Positions 10,801-21,069 of a DNA stretch of 64,000 nucleotides are shown here, piece after piece. Under the pieces are notes generated by a model. It was not told the origin of the DNA. It saw only the letters and a program-made list of their open reading frames with translations, and did no database searches. Location of the stretch: positions 10,658,311-10,722,310 of the forward strand of contig CAJINV010000001.1 of NCBI GenBank assembly GCA_905178155.1. The letters run 5' to 3'. A program made the translations under genes and the position numbers. Position 1 is the stretch's first letter, and every line of letters begins with the position of its first letter. Source of the DNA: Amoebophrya sp. A120. Lineage: Eukaryota > Sar > Dinophyceae > Syndiniales > Amoebophryaceae.

Positions 10801-12936
10801 CATGTAGAACGGGGGAATGTGCTGGAAAATCAGCTTTCGGTACACGCGTCGCTCACCACCTGTGGGTGATTTGGAAAGAGGAAGAAATTATTATTCCTAC
10901 TGGTGCATTGTCGACTTGAACTCTGTGAGCGAAAACTACGACATCAAGTGACAATGTTCATTTCTCTGATGGTGCGCGGGCACACACGACGCCCAAAGTT
11001 TGCTTCATGAATGGCAAGCTGAAATAGGTATCTATCGATGCAAACAAGATTTTCAACATCTTCTCTATCACGAAAGTATAGTCGAACAAGTTTTATTCTA
11101 CTTGTCTTCGCTTCGTCGATCATCCAAGATGGTGGGTGGAACTCTTGCCTCTTTCCCCTGCAGTTGTCGTCCGCGCAGGTCGGTTTTCGCGCCGCGAGTA
11201 GCCGCGGCACATTGTTGTCGGTTCTTTCACGAACGAGTCTGCGCGTCACCATGTTATTCCAGACCGGACCCACGACGGCCGTGAGGAAGTCCGCCCCCTC
11301 GCCCGGCTGCGCCCGCCACTCCTCCTCCGGGATGTACACAGCGAGGCGTGGGTGCCGGCCCTCCGGGTGCGGCCGGCTTTCCAGGAGCTCCGCGTCGTCG
11401 ATCTGTTCGCCATCCAGACTGGAAGACCTCCGGGACGACGGCGAGGAAGACCGCATGGTATAATTAACTTCGTCTCGCCTTTTTCTTTTCCTACTCTTTC
11501 GCAGATCCGAGGAACTATTATTCCGCTCGCGCTTCCGCTTGGCAGCAGCCAGGGCGAGCCGCTTTGCGCGGTCGCGGCGTCCCTCGACAGAGCAGTCGTA
11601 TCCTGAGTAAAAACGTACCCACACCAGAGTCAAGTTGGGGAATCGGCTAGACAAATCCACAAGCTTTGGCTGTTTTGCATGACAAACTTGGATCCGTAGT
11701 GTAGTGCTATTTGAGCTACCTCAGCAGCATCACAGATCTAGCATACCACGCTGATTGGAGCATTACAAATTGCAAAACACGACGGGAAAATGCTGCTCAT
11801 GGGGCTCCGCATGAGAAACATTTTAAGCATGCAGATTTGCATGACAGCTATGGTGTGGGGACGTTTTTACACAGGATAAGTCGCTCAAATTGTTCATCTC
11901 CGCGATGCGGCGCTGTCGCTCGCGCTTTTCGTGCTCCTTTCTTGTCCGTTCTATTTGTTGCTCTCTCCTTTTGGAAGATGAGGACGCAGCGGAAGGCGAA
12001 CTAGACGAAGAGCTGCTCACAGACTGCTTCTGCAGCTTGGTGGCGCGGTTTTTACTGCGTTCCTTGCTCTGCTCCTTGTTCCTAGTCGAGGAGCTTCTGT
12101 CGTGACTTGAAGTACTTGGCACAGCAACGTCGTGCCGTCCAGAATTTTTACTCCGCCGCCTCCTATTTTTACTCGTCAGTGATTTTTCTCCAGTACTTCT
12201 TTCCGCTCGCGCATTCGCTCTTCGCGCGCTCCTACTTGGTGGACTACGTTCTCCTGCTCTGCCACCGTCCACGATGCGACGCTTACTATTGCCTTGTTCC
12301 CCTCCTCGGCGGGGAGACACGTCGCGCGGTCGGCGCCTCTTGTAAACGTCCTCTTCGGGGGCCTGGTCCCGCGATGGTCCTCGTCGGGGGCTTCGCTGAA
12401 ATTTATAAGTGGTCTGCTCTCGCTGTTTTCTACTGCCGGAATTTTCGGAATTGTTCTGTTCGCGACGTTGCCTTCGCGATGAGGAAAAATCTTCTGCAAC
12501 TTCTACATCTTCTGCTCTAGCTTCAGGGTCTCTCCCACCGGTAGTTTTGTCCTCTGCGCCGCGTCGGGATCGGAGCTTGGATGTTTTTTCTTTCGAGCCA
12601 CGATCGCTACAACTGGCGGAAGGTGAGCTGCGCCCCGTTCGTTGCGGTCTTCTGCTTCTCGTATTTTTCGCTTGTTCCCGACGTGCACCCTGGTGTGCCT
12701 GTTTCAGTTGTGTCATGGTACGTTTCACTATGTGTTGACCACAGGAAGCAGCGCAGCATGCACCCATACGAGATTAAACAAAGAAAAGTTCATCAATTAC
12801 AGCGAAACTGTACCTGTTGGGTTCCGGTATTTAGCACCTTCCGCCCTCGATGCTTTTCCAATGCTTTACGCATGAAAAGAATCTCGTCCTCTTCGTCATT
12901 AGACAGCGACGTGTCCGCGCGAGGACTCGCACGCAT
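7819..12936 (-). CDS. Giant RS/SR-rich protein (about 1529 aa), candidate RNA-processing factor
   Basis: Four exons, 12936-12814, 12698-11879, 11593-10988 and 10859-7819, total 4590 nt in one frame. Two introns are GT-AG (CAACAG|GTACAG ... AAACAG|GCACAC, and CGTC|GTGTGT ... CACAG|GTGGTG); the middle one is a family A introner. The ATG at 12936 follows an in-frame stop. Residues 42-310 and about 650-1500 are very rich in Arg-Ser, Arg-Glu and Ser runs, typical of nuclear-speckle splicing proteins. Between them, about residues 350-610, is an ordinary globular-looking domain (for example HPRLAVYIPEEEWRAQP, then LIFQHIPPFYMRHALAQLY) that I do not recognise. I considered PRPF38 and found no supporting motif. 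The last 20 or so residues (CDLLFYLLAAREEFW) may be intron read-through, so the true 3' end is uncertain. Confidence 0.7.
11599..11878. mobile_element. Introner, family A (280 bp), TSD AGTCG
   Basis: Termini TATCCTGAGTAAAAACGT and its inverted partner (TATCCTGTGTAAAAACGT on the other strand) are followed by CCCACACCA. Perfect 5-bp repeats AGTCG lie at 11594-11598 and 11879-11883. It sits in the RS-rich gene. The nearest GT-AG choices give either a TGA stop or the wrong frame, while precise loss of the element plus one repeat gives NNLSD joined to CSVEGRRD. Confidence 0.9.
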
Positions 12937-13276
12937 CTTTTAAATCAGTGCTGATATCTTTTTCCAACAGAAGCTCTGAGACTCGGTGTCCGGTACTACC
13001 TTCTTCACAAGAATCTGACTTACTCGCCTTGTCGCTGAGAATGAGGACGCGCGAACGCTTGGAAGGAGCACGACAGTTCTGATTAGCGTGAATCACTTCC
13101 TCGCGTAGTTCTTGCGAGTCTTTCTCTTTACCTAACAGACGATAAAGATTCAAAAGTTCGTCAGCGCATCTAGCGACGCCGTGCTGGTGCAGTGGAAATT
13201 GGACTTTATAAGCTCGTTCTGTGTTTACACACATCATTGCGAGTCCTTGCTTTTGAGAGTGAAAACATTGACTCAT
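12899..13276 (-). CDS. Doubtful ORF upstream of the RS-rich gene
   Basis: An open frame from ATG 13276 with a protein-like composition (for example ADELLNLYRLLGKEKDSQEL). It overlaps the RS gene start in another frame and has no recognised domain. It could be an exon of a small gene or chance. I see no clear splice partner. Confidence 0.2.
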   Translation of the reverse strand: MSQCFHSQKQGLAMMCVNTERAYKVQFPLHQHGVARCADELLNLYRLLGKEKDSQELREEVIHANQNCRAPSKRSRVLILSDKASKSDSCEEGSTGHRVSELLLEKDISTDLKDACESSRGHVAV

Positions 13277-13739
13277 CAGTAGTTCCAAGAAAAATTTCTA
13301 GAAAGCCATGTCGCTGCGCTGAGAATTGTTGCGTGGACGAACTCATAATATCCAAGTGCGATCGTTGTTGTTCTTGCTTGACACAATGTAGAACAGTCAG
13401 AGCCTTTTTTCACGCACTTGCGCGTCTCTTTTCCTGTGAGACTGTTTTGGTAACTTGAGAATGGCAGGGAGAAATCACGCCTGAATAGCGCGCAGGGAAT
13501 TTTCAGAGCTGCTGTAAGATCCTCAGGCCACCATAAGAGTGGCTAGCTTTGATGATTTCAAATTTGTCCACATCTTTCTGAGCATCCATTCGTTGCAGTT
13601 GTGCTGCGAGTTGAAAGCAAGTGAGCAAAGCATCCATTGCATTTCTTGTGGTGAAATTTAAGAACGGTAGTGGTAAAATTTTGAATCATTATGTTTTTCT
13701 TTTTCTGTGAGCTGCGATTTTCGCTGTCAGATTTCGATC

Positions 13740-14072
13740 TTAGAGGTTCAACGCACTACTTGGTGATGGTATTGATGCTCGCAGGCTTCTCTGATCGGTC
13801 GCGACAAGGAACTGACTCGAAGTCGCTTCTTGCGGCTCTGATATAGAAGTGAAGCGTCGGCGAAGGGCTTCGGCTACTTGCTCTACTGCTGTGTCACATT
13901 CTAAAACCGCATGGACTTCCTGTCGCTGGTGTGGCACTCCGTGCGGGGTGCGTTTTCCGCCGAGCCAAAAAGGATAAGAACGCGAGAGTGACCGCTGTTC
14001 CCCCGCAGCTGCGGCATTATTTCTGGAAAAGTGTAGCAGCCCATTGCTTCCACTTCGGTAGGTAGACCGCAC
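13740..14072 (-). CDS. Doubtful exon-like ORF
   Basis: An open frame that may follow a splice acceptor (TTATCACAG|GGCGTG near 14080) and runs to a stop at 13740. The composition is plausibly coding (HQRQEVHAVLECDTAVEQ), but there is no ATG and no recognised domain. It lies just downstream of the ROMO1-like gene and could be an alternative 3' exon or noise. Confidence 0.2.
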   Translation of the reverse strand: MRSTYRSGSNGLLHFSRNNAAAAGEQRSLSRSYPFWLGGKRTPHGVPHQRQEVHAVLECDTAVEQVAEALRRRFTSISEPQEATSSQFLVATDQRSLRASIPSPSSALNL

Positions 14073-14209
14073 GCCCTGTGATAACCAAAAAAATTCAGTT
14101 TCTCATTCTTTCCCAGCCAACCTACTTGAAAAACGTTGCTTGGAGGCGAAAAAAAATAGTGCCCGCAAAAAAAAGAGCTCCGACTTGAGAATCACAACCA
14201 ATCAGCAGA

Positions 14210-14868
14210 TTATACTGTTCCGCTTCGCAATGAACCCTGACGGACGACTTCTATTCTCCCTCTCTCATCGCAGCGAATTATCATGCCGCACCCCAGAAAA
14301 AAGCCGAAAGACGCAGCCCCACCAAGCACCCCAACGGGAAGCAAAAGCACGTTGCGGTGCACCACACTGCGATTTTGATGAAGAAAAATGATTTTTTTCT
14401 TTCTGTTTCAGTCATCTGTGGTTCAGACCAACAAGTTGTGCCGTTTTGAACAGTGGACTACAACGCAAACTTCAAGTACCTGGCATAGGCTCCTGTGAGG
14501 AAGCCAAAACAGCCACCCACCGCCGCTCCCATGCGCGCGCCCATGCCGATCGCGTTTAAGCACCCCCGTGCGCGTGGCGGCAACGAGTTGTAAAAGTTGT
14601 TGAGCATGCTGGGCTGCGACCCGGCTGTTTGCGCTTGATTCTGGTAACTAGCCCTGTAGTAGTCATCACTAAGCCCATCCGATTCCCGCACACTGCTGGT
14701 AAACTTGGAAAAGTCAGCGGTGTCGTAATCCTTACTCCCGCTCGTCTTCGGGGGCGTGAAGCTCATCTGGTTGTACTTCCCGAGGTCCGAGCCCGCACTT
14801 GGTGGCGCGGAAAAGCCACCGCCGGAAGTGCCGGGCTTCGTCGGATCGTTGCCGTCTATCGCCATCAT
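14210..14868 (-). CDS. ROMO1/Mgr2-like mitochondrial inner-membrane protein (181 aa)
   Basis: Exon 1 (14868-14480) ends ...GFLTGAYA. A 113-bp GT-AG intron (GCCAG|GTACTT ... ATCGCAG|TGTGGT) joins it to exon 2 (14366-14210), which is too short to stand out as an ORF. Spliced, the C-terminal region shows two glycine-rich membrane hairpins, [17 protein letters not shown] and [16 protein letters not shown], followed by MIIRCDE. This is the pattern of the ROMO1/Mgr2 family, small inner-membrane proteins associated with the TIM23 translocase in yeast. The N-terminal 90 residues are a Ser/Gly/Pro-rich extension absent from typical family members (about 80-115 aa). The assignment rests on motif resemblance, not alignment. 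Confidence 0.65.
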
Positions 14869-15728
14869 CGGGAAAAATGGTTAGAGCTGTAGCAGTAGCA
14901 CGCCCACAGCCACGAGCTGCACTTCTATGCGATAGGATGAATAAACATGCTTTACAGAGACAAAATGCTGATTGTCCTTGTCCCAGTGGCTTTCGTATAG
15001 AGGTATCTGCTCACATGTAGCTGCTTGTTTGACTGTGGAAAAAATGTAAATGCCATAAAGGTGCTGCAAGAAAGTGCCTTCAAAGGGGATCCTGAAAAAG
15101 TTCAACCATCGTTGTAAAACGATCCTGCACGAATCATAAAGCGGGGAGCTTCAGTGACCAAAGAGAGCAAACACACTTGATAGATAATAGGCCGGAAAGA
15201 CATCAAATTCACATGAACGCCGCAAAGACAGGAACTCGCGCTTGTTTTGATCGTACTGACTCATCTGCAGTACCTATGCAGCCGAAGTACTTGAATCTAT
15301 TACAATGAAGTTGAACAGTATTGTGTGAACAGCTCCAACGGTAGGAAAGTCGATGAGGAACCAATGCGAACACGAAGCAGCCATTGGGATTGCACTACAC
15401 TATGTGCACTACGACGTGAAAATACACCAACGCACATTTGATGACTCTCAAGTGTTATAGCTCTGTCAAAACCATCAGATCTGATTTCCCCACCATACTA
15501 CACGCGGGACGCTGACGCTAATCACAACAAGTACGAGCGTAAGTCCACGATCGTTCTGCTGACGCCGTCTCAAGTTACACCATTGGCACACGCGTCCTGC
15601 CTATGAAAAACTACCATGATTCCGCTGAAGCTCGTCAAGCTGATTAGAAAGTGCAAGTTTGTCGGCTATCACGATTCAATGACGGCAAATTTTTGAGATA
15701 CACATTTCCCATCGGGACCACGTCACAA
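14869..15728. other. Intergenic spacer
   Basis: No gene, repeat or introner is recognisable. It lies between two minus-strand genes. Confidence 0.4.
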
Positions 15729-17784
15729 CTAGCAAGCATTGCTGGGAGAGCCGGCGAAATGCTTACTCTTCAACTTCAACTTCCGAGCCCGGTCCCACGT
15801 TTTGCGCAAGTTCCAGCCAAGTGCACGGTGCCAATCGTGCCGCAACGAAACCCCTTCCCATGGCCAAAGCAGCAGAACCTGCGCCAACTGAGTCCTCATG
15901 AAGTGCGCCGCCTGGTCTCCCGGAGCACAAAAATCAGCGACGTAGCTGCGCAATAATTCGTTCTGCCTGTGCATGTGCTCGTCGTTGTTCCTGTAATGCA
16001 CACGACAAGGCGCCTGCCGCTGCTGCGCGCTACGCATGCACACAGACTCGAGATCGGGTAGAACGCATTGGGTCAGGAAGGCGCAGTAAAGTGCGGGCAG
16101 ATCTACTGCAGCGTCTTCCCGTCTACCGGCCTCGCCAAACAAAAACCATTCCCGTGAGTGGATGTGCGGACACTTGATGCTGTGATAGAGATTTCACAGA
16201 TGCACACCATTTCACAAAACAACTCCACCTCGCATCTCAACAGCGAATCCGAGATCGCTTCTCGATCAGCTTGGTTGCGGTCCTTTTCTTCAAATCCGCA
16301 TTCTTTTATGATTATGCGCATCATGCCTAAAAAAATAAAAAGCAGCTGTACAAAAAAGCAATATAATACCGCGTGAAGAAGTCCTGCGAACACTGTTCTG
16401 ACTGGCACATATTCCGCTTCCACTCGCAGCACTCGGCTACCTCTTGGTTGTTGTGTGCAAACAAACAGCCCTGGTCCCGGCCAGGACACCATTGCGGGCC
16501 GTCCGCCGCGAACAGATGCGGACACAATTGCATCGACCCTGTAGGACAGCGGTGGCACGCTGTGAAAGCAGCATCAAAGACGTCCGGTGGAACGTCCTCT
16601 GAGCCCAGGCTATTTTTACGTTCTTCTGCGGCAAAATTTTCTTGTCGCCCTCCCTGCTGAATACGGTCATTTTGAACATCCTCTGGTTCCTCTTGCAGTT
16701 TTTTTTGGTCCCTTTCCTCTGTCAAGAGTTTCTCGAGATTATCAATAGTTGCTGTCAGGACGCTCAAGTCAAAACAACCGGAGTCGGTCCGCCCACGTCT
16801 CTGCTCTTCATCTTGCTGAGACGTACCACTTAGAATTGCTGCTGCTGAACTTTGAGATGGCGCACTATCCGTTGCGGTTTGGCAGCATCGGGACGACAGT
16901 TGCTGGAGCAACAGACGCTCAAAGACGCGATGACACAAGTCCACGCATTTCATCAGATCCCGCTGCAAGGCCTCATTCAAGTGTCGCACGCACCCCTCCG
17001 CAAGCCCGCGCCGCGCCTCTGCCTCGGCGCTCACCGACGCTCGAAATTCGTCAACTACCTCACCAGAAAATAAAACCGCCTCTGCCGCTTCCTTGTCACA
17101 AGTTGCGCGGAGAAATCGCAACTGGTACGAGTCTACTTGCCACTGAGCTAGGGAACAAGCCGCTCCCCCTGCTGCGAATCTCGCCGTGCTCGCAGCAGCA
17201 TCTTCTTCTTCGAAACCCGGAGGGGGTTGCATCACAAGCCACGGAGAATTAAGTGTGCAACTGCTTTTTGTACACAAATCTGCTGGCTCAGTAACCGACT
17301 GGTCCGTACTGGGGCCTGACGCGCCAGACGCAGCACCGTAAGAGCGGATCTGCTGCAGCAGGAGCGATTCGTCTAGATTGTCGTCTCCATAGGTCTTGAT
17401 GTACCGAACCTCCTGCTCGGCCGCGCGGCTATACGCCAGCTGACCTTCTTCTGAATTCTTCCGCAAATGAGATTCCCCACTGCTTGCGTCTACAATAATA
17501 TCCTGACTCTTGGCGCCATCTTGGTCGAGCACGACGCCATCCTTTTTGTTGCGCTTCAATATTGACTTCTTTTTCATCCTGGTTTCGCTTCCCGCTGATG
17601 TACTCGGTGCATGGTCCCGTGTGGGAGCATATGAGGTGGAAGTAGTCGCTTCGTAGTTTTCATTCCAACGAACTCCAGCTTGATGGTAGTTTACGACGCG
17701 CACTCCGTCCGCAGCCCCAAAAAACAAAGCTCCGGTTACGAATGCGGCCGCGCTTTTGCTGTTATGCCAAAAAGCGATGATCAT
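15729..17784 (-). CDS. Secreted cysteine-rich protein (621 aa)
   Basis: Exons 17784-16370 and 16179-15729 join across a 190-bp GT-AG intron (CGCG|GTATTA ... CACAG|CATCAA), giving 1866 nt in frame. The N-terminus has a hydrophobic stretch (AAAFVTGALFFGAADG) typical of a signal peptide. Residues about 30-450 are polar, with predicted helices. The C-terminal 200 residues are Cys-rich: one module has CHRC, LCPHL, QWCPG and CCEW, and after the splice a second begins KCPHIHSREW, so the CPH motif recurs. No named domain is recognised. Secretion and Cys-rich repeats would suit a surface or host-interface protein of a parasite, but that is inference. Confidence 0.65.
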
Positions 17785-18118
17785 GTTAACGCTTGATTTC
17801 TTGTTTGCAAAGCGAAAGCACTAGAGACATTCGAGATATACACGTAACGAAAACTCATTCGAAAGATAAAAGATTTTGCGACCGACGTAGAAAGACGTAG
17901 ATGTCGTCTTTTTTCTTTTGCTATTAACCTGCAAGAATCACGAAATTTCTGAAATCGGAAAGGAAGGACTTCATGAATCTGCTTGTGCATTGGTCAAACT
18001 TGATGAAGTTCAAGCCCATACATTTTGATGAGTAAGTACTGTACACGTCGCACAAGGTAGATCTTTTGACATCGAAAAAAGCACTTGGTGGCTTGCCCGT
18101 GGCTGCCTGAACAGAAGA
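17785..18118. other. Short spacer
   Basis: Spacer between the secreted Cys-rich gene and the truncated DOT1-like copy. Nothing recognisable is seen. Confidence 0.35.
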
Positions 18119-18119
18119 A

Positions 18120-18155
18120 TTTCACGAGTGATCCGGTAGTTTTCACGGTGATCGA
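18120..18155. repeat. 36-bp direct repeat, left side of the transposed DOT1 segment
   Basis: The sequence starting TTTCACGAGTGATCCGGTAG is repeated at 19089-19124 with one G/C difference. The pair brackets the 931-bp duplicated segment exactly or nearly so, like a long target duplication formed at insertion. Confidence 0.75.
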
Positions 18156-19085
18156 TTTCTGCAGCGCGTCTCAAAAAACCAGAGCGAAATACTGCGCGCG
18201 CCATTTACGAAGCGAAATCGTCTTCATTCAAAAGCCCGCGCTCAATGCCAACTGGAAGAGACTTGGCTACTGGGGGAGCATCTACCCTTGTCGCGTTTCT
18301 CTCCTCAAACGCGTAAAATCTCAGGTAGCTGTGATCAGACCAGGAAAACTTAGCGTCGTCCACAAACTTTTCTACGAGCAGCTTGCGACTGTCTTCCAGG
18401 CCAGGAGGCGGCTTTTTCGAAACCGTATGTAGGGAGAGCCTCCGCACCGAAATCAGATATCGCAGCTTCGGACACTCTTTCACCACTTTGGTGTGCAGCA
18501 TGTCAAGGAGCTCGGGCGAAAAACACGCGCTACAGGTATAAATCAACGTCGCGTCAGAGAGGTTCGTCTGCAGAAAGTCTGCATGCCGAAATTCGAAGCT
18601 TTTTGTCCCATCCAGGAGTCGGCTCAAGGTCGCCCCTGACAAAGTTGTGTCGTTTCGCAAATGCGCCAACAGAGTCTCACCCCCTTCCAGCGCTCGCTCG
18701 TGGCGTGTCTTACTGTACTCGATGCCAACCGCTTTTTTGACATTGTAATTCAAATACGTCCGCATCACTGCGCGCCCAACGCCGGACCCTAAGTCGTAGA
18801 AAACGTCGCTGCCGTCGAGTTTGCCGACGTTTGCAAACAAGGTGTGAAGCCCCTCCGCAGTAATCTCGCCATACGTTGGACTACTGCCGCTCGTAGAAGT
18901 CTGCTTCAGCGCGTCTCGTTCCTTCATGGGTATTGTGCCCGCCCGCTTGGAGTAGGAAAGCGAAATGTAGTGCTCTACGAGATCCGAAAATCTAGTAGAG
19001 CTATCATTAGGTGCTGGATTCGTGTCGTTCTGTTGTTCGCTGCTCTGCTCCAAAGCCAAACCGTCTGCAGAGTGGCTACCGCTGT
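18155..19085 (-). pseudogene. Truncated duplicate of the DOT1-like methyltransferase gene
   Basis: This 931-bp block matches 23540-24470 base for base as far as I can read, including the full methyltransferase domain and the stop at 18205. The N-terminal 95 residues of the intact gene, with the signal peptide, are missing. The frame instead runs upstream through unrelated sequence (HGENYRITREN) with no ATG; the first internal Met is in TIPMKERD. It is therefore probably a pseudogene, although an upstream exon could in principle supply a new start. The segment is bracketed by a 36-bp direct repeat. The lack of visible divergence implies a very recent event or an assembly artefact. Confidence 0.75.
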
Positions 19086-19088
19086 AGT

Positions 19089-19124
19089 TTTCACGAGTGA
19101 TCCGGTAGTTTTCACCGTGATCGA
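19089..19124. repeat. 36-bp direct repeat, right side of the transposed DOT1 segment
   Basis: Partner of 18120-18155. Within it the words TAGTTTTCAC and GTGATC occur twice, so the repeat itself contains a degenerate tandem of about 20 bp. Confidence 0.7.
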
Positions 19125-19497
19125 GTACGCTGCGAGAGGGATCGACGCAAGCCAGGCACTTAACCGACTGCTTCCGCACTTGATCGGATCCTACGGCACA
19201 CGGCGTATCGGGTACAGGCCCGTGCGTGTACGTTCAAAAAAAAAAACGAGACTTATTTTCATCAGCTCGATGCAAAGCAGTCAAAAAAAAACTCAGAGCC
19301 TCGCGGTTATGAAAACAGCTGACGTCTCTAGGTCCAATTGGCACACGACCCCGCGACAGCAGTCTTTTCTTATTTGCCGCGATTCGTTTTTCTTTTGGCC
19401 CTTCCATGGCGGTGTTGAGAAGGGGGCACGGCCCCTTTCAAGAGATGCCGGGTCTGGGTGGTCAACATGTACGTTGTGTCCTCCGGTCCGATCATCA

Positions 19498-21069
19498 CTA
19501 CGGTGTTTGCAACACGCCCACGAGATCGAAAAGCAACAGCCACTTTTCAAAGACCAAGTCGGGCTGCTTTTGCAACGTGACGCAATCTAAAACGAGGACC
19601 GTGTTTTCTTCTACTTTTTTTCGCTTCTTGGAAGGTGCTACTTTTCCTCCTGTGGTTGACACGAACAAAAACTGCTTCTCCTCTAGGTCGACGTGCACCT
19701 CCAGCCCGGCGAGCAAATACACGTCCTTTTCGAAATCGTCGACATTGTGGTACACGTCGAAAGTCGATCCGGTTAACCCCACCAGATGCAGCTCACTGTT
19801 GATGCACAGCATTCCGGTGGAGATGTTGGTGTTGGAAATCATGGTCAGCCAGTACAAATACCGGCGGTCGCAGTAGTTCTGAAAGGCTCGCGACTCCTGC
19901 TGAATCTGTTGGCTCTGCTGGTGCAGCCGGTCCATCTTGCGGAGCTGCAACCGGTCAAACTCGAACAGACTCCGACTCGTCGGCGAGAGTGCCGCGTCGA
20001 AGGAAGTGGCGTCAGCGCCGCTGCCAAAGACCTGGAGAATAACAGGCGGGTCTTGTTTCTCGTTCGTGAATGGTGCTCGATCACGCTATGCAATTTCAGA
20101 ATTTCCTACCCTCAGCCTCACTTACTCCATGTTACAGAAAATGTGACCTTCAAGTACCCTTCCTTGCAGTGGCCCCTCCTCCTGCAACTTTCGGTGCCTT
20201 GCCTGAAGCTGTGCGAATTCCAGTTGCAAATCACCGTACTTCTTCTCGAGCAAATTGTACTTGCCCCGGAGCGTGAGTGCCGGCAGACTGTTCTCGATGG
20301 TACCATCTTCCCGGCCATGCCGGTTTTCTTGCTCCCCGTGCTCCGGGCTGAAAATCTGCCTTTGGGCTTCATCCAACTTTCGCTCCAACTCATTCCCGTA
20401 CTGTCGGGCGGTGCGCAGCTGGTCGAACGCTTCCCGGGCCTGCTGCTTCTCGCGCTCGAGGTTCTCGACTTGCCGAGTTAAGGCAAGAACTCGGCTCCGA
20501 AGCTGTGGTCGTCTTGTTTTGCAATCCCATATTCAAGCTGTGCATACCATAGCGTGATCGAAAAAATGCTGATGGTGATATAGATCGGCAATGGATTCTG
20601 TTTATTCAGTTTTGATATGAACTACCTGCCCTCCACTTTCCTCTTCTTGGATGAGCCTTTGGTTTTCTTCGTTGACGAGTTCGATTTGCGGCCCGAGCTC
20701 GTAATACGCGCGCTCAATTACGCGTAGCCGGTACAGTTCCTTTTCGGATATTTTCACGGTTCCGCTTTGTCCAGTGGGAGTGGGAGCTGTTCTTGCATGG
20801 TCGCTGTGGGCATGATGTTGATGACTACCACCTGTCGCGCTGGTCATCTGGGCAGCCTCGTGATCTCTCTGGACTTTTGAACCTGAGGCAGTCGCTGAAG
20901 ACGCAGCTGATCTGCCAGTTGAGATAGAATTCGCCGTCTTGATCTTTCCCGTCGCCCCCGCTTTCCGCATTTGCTCTTGAGGCGGCTGAGAGACGTCCTG
21001 CGGCTGTGGCTCTGCACCATAGGCGCCGAAGAGCTTTCCAAACGCTCCGTCGAGAAAACTGTCACCCAT
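19498..21069 (-). CDS. Coiled-coil protein (440 aa)
   Basis: Three exons, 21069-20626, 20502-20158 and 20031-19498, are joined by GT-AG introns of 123 and 126 bp, all in phase 0 (GGGCAG|GTAGTT ... CACAG|CTTCGG; GGAAGG|GTACTT ... CTCCAG|GTCTTT). The N-terminal 100 residues are Gly/Gln/His-rich. Long heptad-like helices follow (YRLRVIERAYYELGPQ; LALTRQVENLEREKQQ; KYNLLEKKYGDLQLEFAQLQ). The C-terminal exon has a more globular character (STGMLCINSELHLVGLTG) and a basic KKRKK patch. The family is not recognised. The architecture suggests a structural or scaffold role. No signal peptide or membrane segment is seen. Confidence 0.65.

Noticed and set aside
7819-12936. PRPF38-type splicing factor
   Set aside because: The RS-rich tails suggested it, but the central domain shows none of the PRP38 motifs I know, so only a general RS-protein call is made.
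18205-19179. Intact second DOT1-like gene
   Set aside because: The upstream part of the frame has no ATG and is unrelated to the real N-terminus; treated as a truncated duplicate.
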